From Fragum whitleyi (lineage: Eukaryota > Mollusca > Bivalvia > Cardiida > Cardiidae), in NCBI GenBank assembly GCA_948146395.1, contig OX411557.1, forward strand, positions 37,922,077-37,986,076: a DNA stretch of 64,000 nucleotides, given 5' to 3'. Every line of letters starts with the position of its first letter. Positions within the stretch are counted from its first letter, which is position 1. The notes beneath the pieces were generated by a model, which was not told the origin of the DNA, made no database searches, and saw nothing but the letters and a program-made list of their open reading frames with translations. The position numbers and the translations under genes were made by a program. Below are positions 45,832 through 58,607 of this stretch, piece after piece.

Positions 45832-46205
45832 AGGAATAACGGTAGATTATCTTTTTGATAACCTCACCGCATTTCAAGTGAAATTATCAAAAACTAATAC
45901 ACCGCTTTCAATCGTTTCACCCTGTCTGACGTTATCTAAGTGGAGCCTAAAAATAACGTCATCATGAACGTTAAAAAACAATCACGCGCAAAATGACGGG
46001 TTTAAAAAAATGGTCTAAAATATTCATATTTTGTTTCATTTTTGCAATTAAGAAATAGAAAAAAACGTTTGTTTTTTAGTAAGATCGATTTTTAGTTCAA
46101 TTCGTGAACATCAAAAGATATATTTTCATTATAAAATATAGCTTTTGTTGTTCACTCAATGAAATATCAATCGATCTTACACTGAACCAATAGAGAATCC
46201 TCTAT
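45832..46205 (+). mobile_element. TATAGAGGATA-type element, family 2, copy 2
   Basis: Same word order as 32026-32399 (CTCACCGC, TGACGTTATCTAAG, ATCACGCGCAAAATGACG, paired TAAGATCGATT/ATCGATCTTACAC), ending AATCCTCTATTTT. It stops about 7 bp before the glycosyltransferase ATG. Confidence 0.7.
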
Positions 46206-46211
46206 TTTTCG

Positions 46212-49200
46212 ATGGAAATCATTCGAAAAATTCACCGTTTAACCGGCGATATCAAAAAAGGAAAGTTTCTATTCTTTCAGAGCACCATTCCTACGGATGA
46301 CAAACTGAGACACCGCCAAGTTTGGATGCTTCTTTGTGTTGTCACCATATCTGCTATAATTATAACTTCTGTTCCTTCTTCAATCAAGACAGTTGTTCAC
46401 GACGAAGATAGCACTACATGTCATTTTGACGTAGTCTCGACAGCAAAGAATATCCGTAAACATTCCACAGTTATTTTAGCTGCAGTAATAAACGACGCTT
46501 ATCTTCCTTTAGCCTACAGTTGGCTTTGTAATACACGAGAAATGGGGATTCATAACAAAACGTTGTTTATAACGACAGACGAACAGACACGTGTGAAGCT
46601 GAAACGAGACTGGCCGGAATTAAGTGTGGCCAGCATGAATAATAGCAACCTTAAGGGTGACAGAGAGTACGGTCAGGTTGGATATCTTAGGATTAATGTG
46701 AGAAGGCATAAGGAAATATACCGGCTTTTAAAAGCAGGAATTCAAATTCTCCATTTTGAAGTTGATTGCGTGTGGTTAAGAAACCCGGTACCATATTTAC
46801 AAAGTCACGAAGGTTACGATTTATTAGTAAATGCTGTGTCTGATTCTAAAGAATATGCGAGTGGATTTGTTTATATAAATAACACTGAAAAGTCAATCCG
46901 AGTTTGGCAATTATTGGTTGAAAGGATGATGGATTTAGATCGGAATATATCTGGTTTGAAAGATGAGAGCAAAGTGAAAGTAAGCCTTAATGACCAACCG
47001 TTCTTTTCGGATATAGTACATAATAGGTAAGCACCGTAACTTTCAAACAGTAAACAGCGCCGTGAAAAAGACACTCAGTTTGATCAAAACCATTCAAAAT
47101 CACGCTCAGCACTGCATTCATTCAATCCAAGCACTCACTACGACCACCCAAAAATGCTCCAAAACCGTTCAAAATCATTTTGAAATTGTTTAAAAAATTC
47201 CCCCTTTATTCATATCAAAAGAATACGATATTTGGCAAGTGTGGGTTTTTAAGCGACTGAAAACAAACTAAGAGGGCCACAATGGCCCAAAACCGCTCAC
47301 CTGATTTTATATTCGTCCAGTCGATCGCAACAAAGTATCATTCTAGTAAGATTCCATTGAATTTTTCCTTATTGTTGAGGACATGTCAATTATAGAGATT
47401 TTTGCATAAAAGGCCCACCCTGCTATGCCCATATTAATGGTCAAATGAGAAGTAACATTTTATTAAGATTTCATTGAAATTTTCCTTATTGTTGAGGACA
47501 TGTTAATTAAAGAGATTTTTGCATAAAAGGCCCACCCTGCTATGCCCATATTAATGGTCAAATGAGAAGTAACATTTTAGTAAGATTTCATTGAAATTTT
47601 CCTTATTGTTGAGGACATGTTTATTAAAGAGATTTTTGCATAAAAAGGCCCACCCTGCTATGCCCATATTAATGGACCAATAAGAATGTCATAATCATTT
47701 CTTGAAAAGGGTCGCTAGAGATACATTCTTGCAAACCAAACCTTACTTTAAATTAGACTTTGGATTAGGAGGTGTACAAAGATTTGAAGTAAGAAAAGGC
47801 CCCACCCTGCCACGCCCATATTTGGGAGTCGATCAAAATTTCACAAGCAAATTTTAAAAAGGACCATCCAAGGAATATATCTGCCAAGTTTGGTTGAAAT
47901 ATGCCTAATGTTTACCGACAAGAAAATGTAAAAGGATTTAAGTTAAAAATATTTATCCGCTCTACCACGCTTATAATGGGGGTCAATCAATTTTATGAAC
48001 ACATTTTGAGAATGGTCACCCAAGGAACTTTCTGCCAAATTAGGTTGAAATCAGCCAATTGGTTATCAAAGAGAAGGTGTTAAAGATTAAAGGGTAAAAA
48101 ACCGCCCCGCCCTGCCACCCCATATTCGGGAGTAAATCAAAATTTCACGAACAAGTTTTTGGCAGGGTCACCAAAGACACATTTATGCCAAGTTTGATTG
48201 AAATCTGTCTTTGGCTAACTAAGGAGAAGATGTTTAAAGATTTAATGGTCAAAAATCGCCCCGCCCTGCCACGCCAATATATGGGGGTCAATCAAAATTT
48301 TACGAACAAGTTTAAAGGAGGGTCACCCAAGGAACAAATTTGCTATGTTTGGTTGAAATCCACCCAATGGTTACTGAGAATAATTAAAAAATAGTGTCAA
48401 AAACTGCCCTCCCTGCCACACCCATATTTGGGGGTCAATCAATTTTTCACGAACAAATTTTGAGAAGAGTCACCCAAGGAACATTTCTGCCAATTTCGGT
48501 TGAAATACGCCGATTGCTTACTGGGTAAAAGATGTTTAAAGAATTGTTATAAACAAAGACAAAAATAAATTAGATTTTAAGGGGGTTGTCGATAATGCCG
48601 TCCAATTTCGACGAAAAATTTTATTTTGAATTAATTAACTTTATCAAAACTCACTCAACAGAATTATTCAATTACACCTAAAAAATATTCCAAAATCATT
48701 CAACTCGTCGATATCACGATTTTTTTTAAAAACTTTTACACGTTTTTCAAAAGTCCCCTGTTTTAGAAGCAGATTCATTCTTTGAATATGTGAATTCGCT
48801 GATTTGAATAAGCTAGATGTTTCTTCACGTTAACAAGTTTAATTATCACTCAGTTTTTGGCCCTGGTTTAGCGGGCCATAGGAAACAACCCTGTATCCTG
48901 GAAATTGCCTAGGAAAAAGCTAATCGAGTGGAAAACCGAACAACGTGTGTACTACGTAGCTTTTTTTGTTCTCATGCGCGCGCGCAAAAAAAGGGTCTTG
49001 TATACGTCATAAACTTTCGTGAGACACGAAGTGCTTTGTGTGTTCAACGCAGTGCTTTCATATCACAATGTTAAAAACAAAGTACTGATAGCCAAATTTT
49101 TCATCAGTAAAATTGAAAAGATCCGCAAGTCACTAGAACAATATATCAGTTACACACCGGAAAACAAGGAGGTCCCCTGTTTTGATTCGTTCAAAGTTCT

Positions 49201-52200
49201 AACCAAAGATGAAGTTAAAAAACTCGTTAATGAACTTCAAACAAAATCATGTGAACTCGACAAATTGCAAACAAAATTACTCAAAATACACCTTGATACA
49301 ATTTTACCTTTTATCACAAAGTTTGTGAACTTATCACTTAGCCAGGGATTATTTCCTTCCAAATGGAAACCCGCTGTGGTGAGACTCTTGCTCAAGAAGA
49401 CTGGGCTTGAACTTACTCTCCCAAACTATCGTCCTGTGAGTAATCTACCATTTCATTCAAAGCTTATCTAGAAATCGGCACTTCTTCGATTAAACGAACG
49501 TGTCGATAAGTATAAGCTTCTACCGAAAAACCAGCCAGCGTAGAGACGTTTTCATTCCGAACCCGGTATTGCACACTTACAAAACTTTTTTTCGGATGAG
49601 ACGTTAAACCGAGGTCCCGCGTGACAGTGTTTTTCACCAAGCACGTTAAAGAACCATGACGGGTCTAAAGACAAGTTACATCATTTTCCGCGTGTAACCC
49701 CCCCCCCCCAAAAAAAAAAAAAAAAAAAAAAAAATCTAACCGTCTTATATGGGTGTAGCTCATATGGGAATATCTTACAAAAGCGACGATAAATAAACGC
49801 AAATGCACAAACACGCTCGTGTATTTTATGTCTTAGTGATTTATATTTGTTTTTTTTTCAAAGAATACCTGGTGTGAAAATCAAAGTTTTGCCATTGGAC
49901 AAGTTTGCGGATGGGAAGTGGTATAAAATGAAGGATGCCCAAAGAAGCTCAATGCAACCTTTGATCATCAATAATAATTGGATATCAGGTGTGTAATATT
50001 TTTGATTATTTGAAATTGGTTTAGCGTCACTTTAAACACATTTTCAGTTATTTCAGAGATGAAGCTGGTATTTGTTGATTTCAGGATAAAAAAACTAAAA
50101 ACCTTATCACACTGTATGAATGTGCGAAGCAAACTCATACATCATTGTGATTAGGTTTTTAGTCACATACGTCCATAAAATGAACAAATATTCTCCTCAT
50201 TTCTTAAATGACTTAAAATCTGTTAAAAGTGACGTTAAGTTTAAGTTTTCAGTTTCATACCTGCATGAATTTAAAAAAAATCCTTTCATTTCTTAAATGA
50301 AAAGTTTTATTTCAGTCTGTGATGATGCACAAACATCGAAACAAGAAACGATTCTGATAAGAAATGTGCGTTTTTTTAAATAGATGAGTAGAACGAAAAA
50401 TTAATTAATGGGTATGAAACCGCATAATCATACATCGATGGCTCAGCGCGAAACAGTTGTAACTCCTTTTAAATATATAGGGAGTTACAACTGTTTCGCG
50501 CTGAACCATCGACATGTATTTAAAGTTTTCGTTTCATACTTCCATCAAAGAACGGGGATTAAAATTTCATCTATTTACCAGGAAAACCTGTCTTAATTAC
50601 GTCAAGTGGTAATTTCGGTTACCTTTCCCCAGATCTCCAAAACGAACAATTGGAGGCAAATATAAAATCAAATAATTTCAACCGTTAAATCATGTGCGTG
50701 GAAATCTAAAAAGATCCTGCAGAATATTGTTAAAGCATCGCGAAAAAGAAAGAAATTGCTTGCGACAAACAATGTCTTTTTTTTCCTCAACGTTAAGTTT
50801 TTTATTGTCTTCAGAGCATAGAAATTTATTGGATTTTTTTTCTGAGGAAAAGTGGCATTAACAGGTACAAAGCATATGATTCTTTTTGTAGAAAAACATT
50901 TTTTCTTACTTTATGAATAACGACATTTTCATTAAAGCATATGAGTCTATGTCTATTGTCAATTTCGTTTTCATTTAGGCATATTTTTCTGGATAATAGA
51001 TAATCTAATTTATTAGATTGGAATTGAACGATAAATTCTCTTCTCTTTTTTTTTTAAATATTCTTTTTGAAGCTTCAAGGTTGTCCTTTTCTGCGAAACG
51101 GATTACAATTACGTGTATTTAAATATGTTGCAGGTAACAAGAACAAGATCGCGAGAGCTAAGAAATGGAACCATTGGTTTTTAGATGAAAAAATGAAATG
51201 CAGAATGGACTTAGTCAATAAGATAGTCAAGTCATAGCTAGACGACAGAAAATACATTAAGTTAATTAAACGATAGTTGGGCAACTCCGAGAAGGATTCC
51301 CCAATGCCAACTGAAGAGGACCGTGCCCGAGCAGCTACTCGGTAACGGATTGAGATGAAAAACTGCCCTGTGTTCAGGATGTAAAAGCATTTCGCATGCG
51401 CTTTGAGATGATACCCCGCTTTGCACGTGCTCATACGTGCAAAGCGGGGTATCATTTAAAAAGCGCTTCGCTAACTTTTTCATCCTAAACGCAGGGCAGG
51501 GATCATCGGATCGAATTCCGACTCGACCAAATACAGTTAACAACATAGTGAAATTGATAGGGTGAATAAATTGGGAATGATTTTGGGATGAAATTGAATG
51601 AATGTGTGAGTTTGAGTGTGTTTAAAGGGAGGTAATCCAATATCGTTAACTCTGTTCATGATGAACATAATAAGCGATATTTAATACGTCCGTTAAATGA
51701 ACTATGCTTACAAGTTTCTACAAATAATTTCCTATTTCTTCGAGAACCTATCAGACGCTTATAATTCCAAATAAGTCAGGAAATCGCGATTTTTTCTAGT
51801 TTTGTCTATTTTGAATAGCTTTATTTATTCCTTTTCTTTGATCTTTTCAAAGAATTTGTAGAGTTTTTTAATGGTATAGGGGAGTGTTTGGTATGAATGA
51901 ATGGAGCGCTTAAGCGAGTGATTTGGAATTATTTCGATGTAGAAATTTGTTTATTTAACGATGTTGTTAACTGTACGACCTTTGACAAAAGTCAATTTGA
52001 CACGAGTCATTTCATTCGGACCATCACTCGGCCATTTCCGTAAGCTGCAACATACATCGGATGTATGTAAGGCGGATGGGTATGTATATAAAACCGTGCA
52101 TTTTGTTAGGCGGAAAAAGTGTAAGAAAAACTAGCACTGTAGATTTATATCTTTTACAGTAAATAACGGCTGAAAAATCTTAATTTTTGAGAATAACGAA

Positions 52201-52839
52201 TCATTCTAAAATATCAAGTTTTCTTCGGCCGTTATTTAAGAATCCAAGGATATTTTTTTATTAGTTTGGACGGTAACACGTCAGTGAATTAAACAAGTAG
52301 CGTTAGCGACGTCGAATGTTTTCACTCACAGTTTCGATGGCTAACGCCATTTAAACTGGCGTCAACGAGTTTTTCCAATGTTTTCCTGTAATTTTTGAAA
52401 ATAGTCCGTCTACGTACATCCGAGGTTGATCGTGAGATTGACCGAGTGGTCTTCCGAATGCATCCGAGATTGATCGTGAGATTGGTCGAGTGGTGTTCCG
52501 AATGGAGTCATTTGCCTCCCACCAATGGAATCATAATATATAGAACACCTGAATGGGATGGGCAACTGGTCGCTCGGATGAAATGTTGCGATTATACTGG
52601 TGTGAGAAACAACGGGAATCCATGGATAAGTACATATGCCTTCGTCTTTTAACTGCAAAACAAATGAAACTGTTTTGCCTTTAAACACAAAACAAACAAA
52701 AGCGGCGACTGAGAATGAAGAAGCGTTATTACTCCTAAAAAATAACAAGACAGCAACTGGAAAAGTTGTTCAAAGACAGCTGAAGTTGCGTCCATGGAAA
52801 CCAAATTTCAAAATTCAATTAGAAGATATTTTCAGCTAA
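46212..52839 (+). CDS. Type II membrane nucleotide-diphospho-sugar transferase (Nucleotid_trans / DUF271 family)
   Basis: Exons 46212-47026 and 49864-49988 are clear; 52754-52839 is a likely last exon. They join in phase (341 codons plus TAA). Residues 37-57 form a single membrane anchor after a basic N-terminus, as in Golgi transferases. The family core follows: LAYSWLCNTREMG (about 100-112), TLFITTDE, the metal/sugar-nucleotide motif FEVDCVWLRNP (182-191, with D185 in the DxD-like position), FVYINNT, and NDQPFF (260-265). Exon 2 gives GVKIKVLPLDKFADG and QPLIINNNWIS, the usual C-terminal signature. The sugar transferred is unknown. The start may differ: an acceptor-like TTCTTTCAG precedes 46281, which could open the exon there. 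The last exon lacks the typical Lys/Arg helix pattern, so it is the weakest part. Confidence 0.75.
47046..47225. mobile_element. Partial CAGTTAACAACATCG-family MITE after glycosyltransferase exon 1
   Basis: CAGTAAACAGCGCCGTGAAAA, then GTTTGATCAAAACCATTC and CAGCACTGCATTCATTC. It starts about 20 bp after the exon 1 donor. Confidence 0.5.
47268..48545 (+). mobile_element. Pearl-like element with two kinds of tandem unit
   Basis: It starts AAGAGGGCCACAATGGCCC (hairpin). Three 117-bp units come next (marker ATTGTTGAGG at 47371, 47488 and 47605). About six diverged units of about 115-125 bp follow, with CCGCCCTGCCACGCC..TGGGGGTCAATCAAAATTT and ATTTCTGCCAAGTTTGGTTG. No protein is encoded. Confidence 0.6.
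49019..49545 (+). pseudogene. Non-LTR retrotransposon (LINE) reverse transcriptase fragment
   Basis: The frame to 49471 encodes KLVNELQTKSCELDKLQTKL, LPFITKFVNLSLSQGLFPSKW and NYRPVSNLPFHSKLI. These are the N-terminal RT blocks (SxxxDxxPxxLLK, FPxxWKxAxVxPLxKK, NYRPVSNLxFxSKLxE) of Jockey/CR1-type LINEs. A stop at 49469-49471 falls within the RT block. Related codons (LLRLNERVDKYKLLP) continue after it, to a second stop near 49543. The catalytic FADD box is absent, so this is a truncated, dead copy inside the glycosyltransferase intron. It runs straight into a SINE-1-type tail. Confidence 0.75.
49575..49805 (+). mobile_element. SINE family 1 body, headless, with C-run and A-run
   Basis: CGGATGAGACGTTAAACCGAGG, then GTGTTTTTCACCAAGCACGTT and AAAGAACCATG. 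C and A homopolymers lie at 49699-49734. Then TAACCGTCTTATATGGGTG and GATAAATAAACGCAAATGCAC follow. It matches 57282-57480 without the tRNA head. Confidence 0.7.
50441..50512. repeat. Hairpin element, GGCTCAGCGC family
   Basis: CGATGGCTCAGCGCGAAACAG and its near-perfect inverse surround AGTTGTAACTCC..GGAGTTACAACT. It lies in the glycosyltransferase intron 2. Confidence 0.8.
51363..51505. mobile_element. MITE, GCCCTGCGTTCAGGATG family, well preserved
   Basis: GCCCTGTGTTCAGGATG left and CATCCTAAACGCAGGGC right, with long inner arms ATGATACCCCGCTTTGCACG and its inverse. 143 bp. Confidence 0.75.
51532..51975. mobile_element. CAGTTAACAACATCG-family MITE, complete
   Basis: It begins TACAGTTAACAACATAGTG and ends ACGATGTTGTTAACTGTA. 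The internal GGAGGTAATCCAATATCG hairpin is present. 444 bp with TA at both ends. Confidence 0.75.
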
Positions 52840-52969
52840 TGATTTTTGTTGTTTCAATTTGTACAACTGAAAAACAAATCTACTTTGCTGATAATACATG
52901 TACATATTACATAAAATGAAAATTTTGTCAAAATTTGACACGGCCCTATTTCACGAAGTCATCGAAAAA

Positions 52970-53412
52970 TACAACTAACAACATCGTGAAATTGACCAGA
53001 AGAATGATTCCGGATTTTCGAATTATCTTGGAATGAAATGAAGAAGTGTAAGGGGCACTTTTGATGAAATTCAAGGGCAGTAATTCAGTATGGCTAAAAG
53101 TTTTCAAGATGAACACAATAAGCGATACTTATTACCTCCCTTTAATCAAATATACAAAAAGGTTCCTTGAAAAGCTTTCTGTGTCTTCAGGAAGCAACCT
53201 TGCGCTTACAAAATTCAATTAAGTAATTGAAATCGTTGATTTAATCTACTGATTTTGTTGAATGTAGTTGTTGGTCTTATGATTATAAGTGATTTATTGC
53301 GTGGTTGAATGGTTAGAGTAAGTGTTTGGAATGAATAAATCGAGCGCTGAATAAGCGATAAAGAATGGGGTTTTCTTATCGGAATGCCAGTTAATTTCAC
53401 GATGTAACTTAC
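52970..53412. mobile_element. CAGTTAACAACATCG-family MITE
   Basis: It begins TACAACTAACAACATCGTG and ends AATTTCACGATGTAACTTA. The family interior (GAGCGCTGAATAAGCG, AAAGCTTTCTGTGTCTTC) is present. Confidence 0.65.
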
Positions 53413-53424
53413 TTTATAATATGA

Positions 53425-53822
53425 CCGACGTCGCCGGAGTGAAATAATCCCGTTGAATATTTTTGATATTACACGTGTGTTATTACACTAATGGAATAAC
53501 TATGCAAATGGGCTCAGAGCGAATAGCAACGCCATATTGTAACCACGAAAATGACGTCATAATCTATGTTTTGTGACGTCATTTTGAAACGGCGTTAAAA
53601 TTTTAGCGTAAAATTGAAACGTTGAATTTCAAGAATTTTGACGATTTTTCGGGTCATATTATAAACAGAATATAAAATTTGTGCTCATAAAAAACAGAAT
53701 TGGTTTAACTCGTCATTTAAAACAGATAAAAACTCGGCGCAGCCTCGTTTTTATCTGTTTATAGATGAATCGTTTAATAAATTCAGTATTCAACGACCAC
53801 TTATTCAATATCCTCTATTTAT
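53425..53822. mobile_element. TATAGAGGATATTGAA-type element, copy 2 (inverted)
   Basis: Reverse copy of 30470-30870: CGCCGGAGTGAAATAA, TGACGTCATTTTGAAACGG, AAACAGATAAAAACTCGGCG hairpin, ending TTCAATATCCTCTATTTA. Confidence 0.65.
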
Positions 53823-54429
53823 TAACTGTTTTTATCTGAGGGTACATCTTCTGTTTTCATGATCGAAATGTGCTCATTCTAAGCTTATTTAAATAGCTCT
53901 TAGCTCTAACACTGACCTAGTGGTTTTCTGAAATTCTGCTAAAATCTCGTAACTACAGCTTGTTTAAAGCTGTAGTTACGAGGTTTTGGTAGAAAATCGA
54001 CGAAATTTGTTTCGAGTTGGACTCATGATGAAAATCAATTGTGCCAATTCAATTTTGAAATTCAATTGTGAAAAATCGTAGTTGTGTCAATTAATATTTG
54101 TGTGTTCTGATTGGCTGAAAAGTTAGTTTTATTCCCCGATGAAAAAGTGAGTAGGCAGCTTGTTTTGTAAGCTTCCGCAAAAAGTAGTCCCGTAAGGAAT
54201 CTGTTTCTTGACTTACAAGTCTTCACATTGATTCTTCGTGATAATTAAAATACAAAACATGAAGATAATATTGTTGATTTCATAGATGAATGAAACTGAA
54301 AACTTGATCACACTCATGTATGAATACACAAAGCGAATTCATACAGAGTGATTATGTTTCTAGTTTCATACCTCCGTGAAATTAAAAAAATACTCTCTTT
54401 ATCTCATAATTGTAAATTATATGCTCAGG

Positions 54430-55010
54430 TTAGGCTCAAACATATCTTTTTGCCTTGAGCTGTGACTCTGACCATTGATCTATCTGTTTTGACCCGATTG
54501 TTTTTTGATTTTTTTTGTTACGCGATAGCCCATTGTACTCATGTTATCAACCCGATCACAATTTAATGAGGGAATCTGAAACAGCATGTCCCAGGGATCA
54601 TTTCAGTTTTGTATGGTTGAATTAGGCCTATGACTAGTACAGTTTCAGAGAAGACTTTTTTATTAAATTTTACCATATGGAACTTTTTTGTGACGCGACA
54701 GACCATTTGCAGCCATATTATAATCCCGATCAGAATTTAATGGAGGAATCTGAAACAGCGTGTTCCAAGCATCTTTCCAGTGAAGTTTGTCGAATTAAGA
54801 TCAGTAGTTCAGAAAAGAAGATCTTTTTTTTTATTTTCATCTATTAGGGGCCATTTTAGGTGATACGACAGCCTGCACATCTCATGTTGTTTACCCAATC
54901 AGCATTTTACGAATCTGCAAAATTATATCTCAAGGGTTATCCCTAGCAGTTACAGATTATACAATGTTCAAGTAAAGGTTACGCACGCACACAGGGACAC
55001 ACAACGGAAA
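54430..55010. repeat. Tandem repeat of about 180-bp units, pearl-like
   Basis: GATTGTTTTTTGA..GTTACGCGATAGCCCAT, CCCGATCACAATTTAATG and GGGAATCTGAAACAGC recur two to three times with divergence. It ends near CACGCACACAGGGACACAC. Confidence 0.5.
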
Positions 55011-55965
55011 ATAGGCCTTGACAGCATTTTCCCTGGACTTAAAACATAATTTCAACAAGAACATTGAACAATCTTTCGATTTTTTTGCTTTGATTATGCA
55101 GGACTTGTTTAAACGCCTCTTTCAACATTATTTGTATCCATAACTTGTCGGCTTGTATAATTTCCTGTCGTTTTTGGTGAACGAACGTCGTTCACCAGTG
55201 TTATATACCATGTCAGGAAAATCCTGGTGGATGTTAATACATTTGAAATAAAGTAGCGCCTCTTAAAATTCAATTTAGAATCTTTCAACGTTTTTCTCCG
55301 CAAAATCACTTTTTATTTCTTTAATGGCGTGTTTCTAGTTTTCTTTATCAAGTGAAGATAATGAAAATTCGCCTTGAAAAACACAATATGATCTTGCAAT
55401 GTTTATCAAGGGAATTTTTGATCGGCGTAAGCTTGTCGAGAGTTTAAAGCAAAAACAAAGTTTGTGTCTAAACACCGAAGAGACAGATACTATGTTTTTG
55501 ACCCAAGCCTTCGCTGGTGCAACTTGTAGTAATTAGCCGGAAATACGTGTTTATCTAGGTCGTGTCCTCTTGAACTTACATTCGGCAATACTCGGGCGAT
55601 CTCCGACGGCTCCGAGTTAAATGTAGGTTACAGGAATCGGCCGAGTTGAGACGAATGACACATCAAGACACCTTGTGTCATTAGAACGCGGTTTTACATA
55701 ACTTTTCAACTAGCGACAGTCAGTCTCGAGACGGGTTTTAAGAATGATTCGACATGTGTTTTACATGTACAACCTTTCTTGTATCTTTTATTTGAATAGG
55801 GGTGAACGTCGCTCTTAAGATTTTTCTGTAAAATTGCGTTGGCTGAATATAGGGCTTATTCCCAGCGAAAACGTTTCGTATTCGTCTATCTCAGAAGCTA
55901 ATTTTGCCGAATACCAAATGCGACAGGCACGGGAGATATTTCATTGGAGCCATTCTACTTTGCAT
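55011..55965. other. Intergenic, no gene
   Basis: A short SINE-2 tail-like segment (AACGCCTCTTTCAACATTAT at about 55113) and otherwise nothing recognisable. Confidence 0.3.
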
Positions 55966-55968
55966 TTT

Positions 55969-56226
55969 TATGCCCCCGTATCGAGAGATCGGGGGCATAT
56001 TGTTTTACTCATGTCCGTTTGTCTGTCTATCCGTCTGTCCGTCCGTCTGTCCGAAAACTTAACCCGAAAACTTAACCTTTGCCTTTTCTCCAAAAGTATT
56101 TGACATACAAAGCTGTAAACCAAAGTCAAGGTCATGTGACAAGGTCAAGGTCATGTGACAAGGTCAAGGTCATCTGTCAAGGTCAAACTTTAAAAAATGC
56201 TGTTCCGGGGGCATTCGTGTTTCATT
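55969..56226 (+). mobile_element. Pearl/HINE-like element, short relative of element C
   Basis: TATGCCCCCGTATCGAGAG hairpin, GTCTGTCTATCCGTCTGTCC run, one shortened core with AAGGTCAAGGTCATGTGAC repeated, and the end CCGGGGGCATTCGTGTTTCA. Confidence 0.75.
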
Positions 56227-57181
56227 TCAATCTGTAAAACCGTATCAATTCAAAATTCTATTTGAATATTCAACCCTAGATACCACTCCAATTGACGAGT
56301 ATATATTGCCGTGGTCAAGGGGGGACCAGATCCGTCATGCACTTGTTTACAATTCGACAGGCGGGTTTAGTTGTTAGATTATTCGGAAAAGTCATTGCGT
56401 TTTTTACAGAAATCATAAAAATCTTAATCGATGAATAAAAACTGGTTCCATCCTTTCCAAAATACGTTTAGAACTGGTTAACTACAGTTTAAGAAAAAAC
56501 TAGCTACGAGAAGAAAAGTCTAATATCAGCCGCAATACTGTAATAAGATATCTATAGTGAGTGATTTTATAAGCATCCAAACTCTTGAATGTAAACAATA
56601 GGTTCTCGTGCAAAAAATAAACCGACAATTGTAAGGATTCTCAATTCTTATTGGGAGGAAAGTCGGGAGGAAAAAAACAGGGTATTATACTTAAACTATT
56701 TGTTCATGCAATTATTACCGCCCTTTTAAAAAATAAACTTCTTAAATAAGATTCTTATTCGCTTTTGAAGTGGAAATTACGTTACAAAAATAATATTTAT
56801 AAAGACTGTAAGTATGCAATTTACTATGAAGCAATTATTTAATATAAAAAGTTATACTTTAATTTCTAAACCTTAAACAGAAATTATCTATGAATTATAC
56901 TAATAAGGCACTAGACCTCCTTTAACCTATACTCGAATCCCAACACAGGCAGGAATTTTCAACCAGAAGTGAGCTGGTAAGAAACCCAGAGTAGCTTCGC
57001 GAGTATCGGTGCTTTACACTGGGCACAATAAAGAACCAAGGAGGTCTTTTCGTAGAAGAGCTAGGGGCGTATGAACCCGGATCTCCTCGTATCCGCTTCT
57101 TTCTCTCTCATGGTCCTTACCATATATGCCTAGAGCACGGAGGGACCTAAATCCTACAAACACACACTTTAACCTATACGA

Positions 57182-57482
57182 CCAGCACGATTAGCTCAGT
57201 TGGTAGAGCACCGGACTTCAAAACCATTGAAGTTCGACCGCGTGGGTTCGGTTCCCGGGCTGGCACACTAACAAAACTAATTGTCTTTCGGATGAGACGT
57301 TAAACCGAGGCCCCGTGAGACGGTGCTTTACACCGAGCACGTTAATGAACCATGGCGGATCTCAGAAGTAGATTCGTCATGTATCCTTGCACTATCCCCC
57401 GTAACAACTAACCGTCTTCTGGGGGCGTCGCTCATATGGGCATATGCTACGGTAGAGACGATAAATAAACGGAAATACACAC
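57182..57482 (+). mobile_element. tRNA-derived SINE, family 1, full length
   Basis: The tRNA-like head (GATTAGCTCAGTTGGTAGAGC A box, GGGTTCGGTTCCC B box) is followed by TCTTTCGGATGAGACG, GTTAAACCGAGG, GCACGTTAATGAACCATGG. It ends ACGATAAATAAACGG. The anticodon arm does not pair properly, so it is not a tRNA gene. Confidence 0.85.
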
Positions 57483-58607
57483 TTTAACCTATTCCTAAAT
57501 ATTTCTCATCCTGCAGTGTTATAAAATTGAATAACGACATAAGTGTCAACCACGGAAGTGGTTTTGGCTTCAGATATGATCAAAATGAATCTCTCAGGTT
57601 ATGGTTCAAAATACTATTAATAAGTTAACAAATCATAACTTTAAACAATGAGTACAGTTCAGGACTGACTGATATTCATAGGTGTTTCTTTGGTTGGTAC
57701 TCAAAGACCTTTTCGTCCTCTGAGAAGAAACAAAGATAGATAAAAAAAAGTTAAAACAAATACAACAAATTTACTTGAAATAAGCTTAATCATGATAACA
57801 ATTACTTTTGTAAAAACAAACACCATTGGATATAGGTTGAAGACAGTTTTAGATAGGATTAAATCGTTCTCTCCATTTATGTTTAATTAAGAAATGTACC
57901 TATTTCAAGTGTGTAAAAGAAATTTTCACAGAGCAACAACTCATATTCTAAAAAATATTTTTCTAACAGGATTTTCCCCATCTTTCCCTTTCTTTGAATT
58001 TGCATTGAAATTTCCGAACAACGGAAATTTTGTCAAGACAATTCCCCCCCCCCCCATTTTTTAAATTATTTTTACATTCATAGTTTCTCTTTTCTAATTG
58101 AATACAATATATAATTCTAGAATGCCATCAGGTTCGTTCACCATCAGTACTTTCAGTGCTTTGATTAACTCTATTATTCTGCGTAATTAATGAACCGGCA
58201 GGGCGGGGCTTAACCGTGACGTAATTTGGCGAGTTTTCTTTTCAATAGTTTGGGTTCTTTCAAATTTTAGTCGGTTATCACCGTTAACGCGCGCAAGTCA
58301 CTGTATTCTAAAACCTTAAGGATTCACGTGCTTTGAGAGAGTGAACACATTTCATCGTTTGGTTACCAAGGCCTCGTTACTTCAGCTTGAAGTTACGAGG
58401 ATTTGGTTACCAATCTACGATTTAAGGTCTCGAGTTATAACGTCGACTCTCTTTAGAGTAGGTTATTTTAGATAAAAGCTGATTTCCCTTAACCTTAAGT
58501 GCAACGACCCGTTACTTAGACTCCGCCCTGCCAGGGCATTAATCATGGATAATATAACCACAAAATTTCACCTGCATGTACCAACTGCTTATTCAACTTC
58601 ATTGAGC

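Noticed and set aside
52395..52652. 85-codon open frame before the third glycosyltransferase exon
   Set aside because: It contains internal duplicated sequence (CATCCGAG[GA]TTGATCGTGAG twice) and a SINE-2-like tail (ACTGGTGTGAGAAAC); no family resemblance.
57182..57270. tRNA gene (A box and B box present)
   Set aside because: The anticodon arm does not fold properly and the sequence continues into a SINE body repeated elsewhere.
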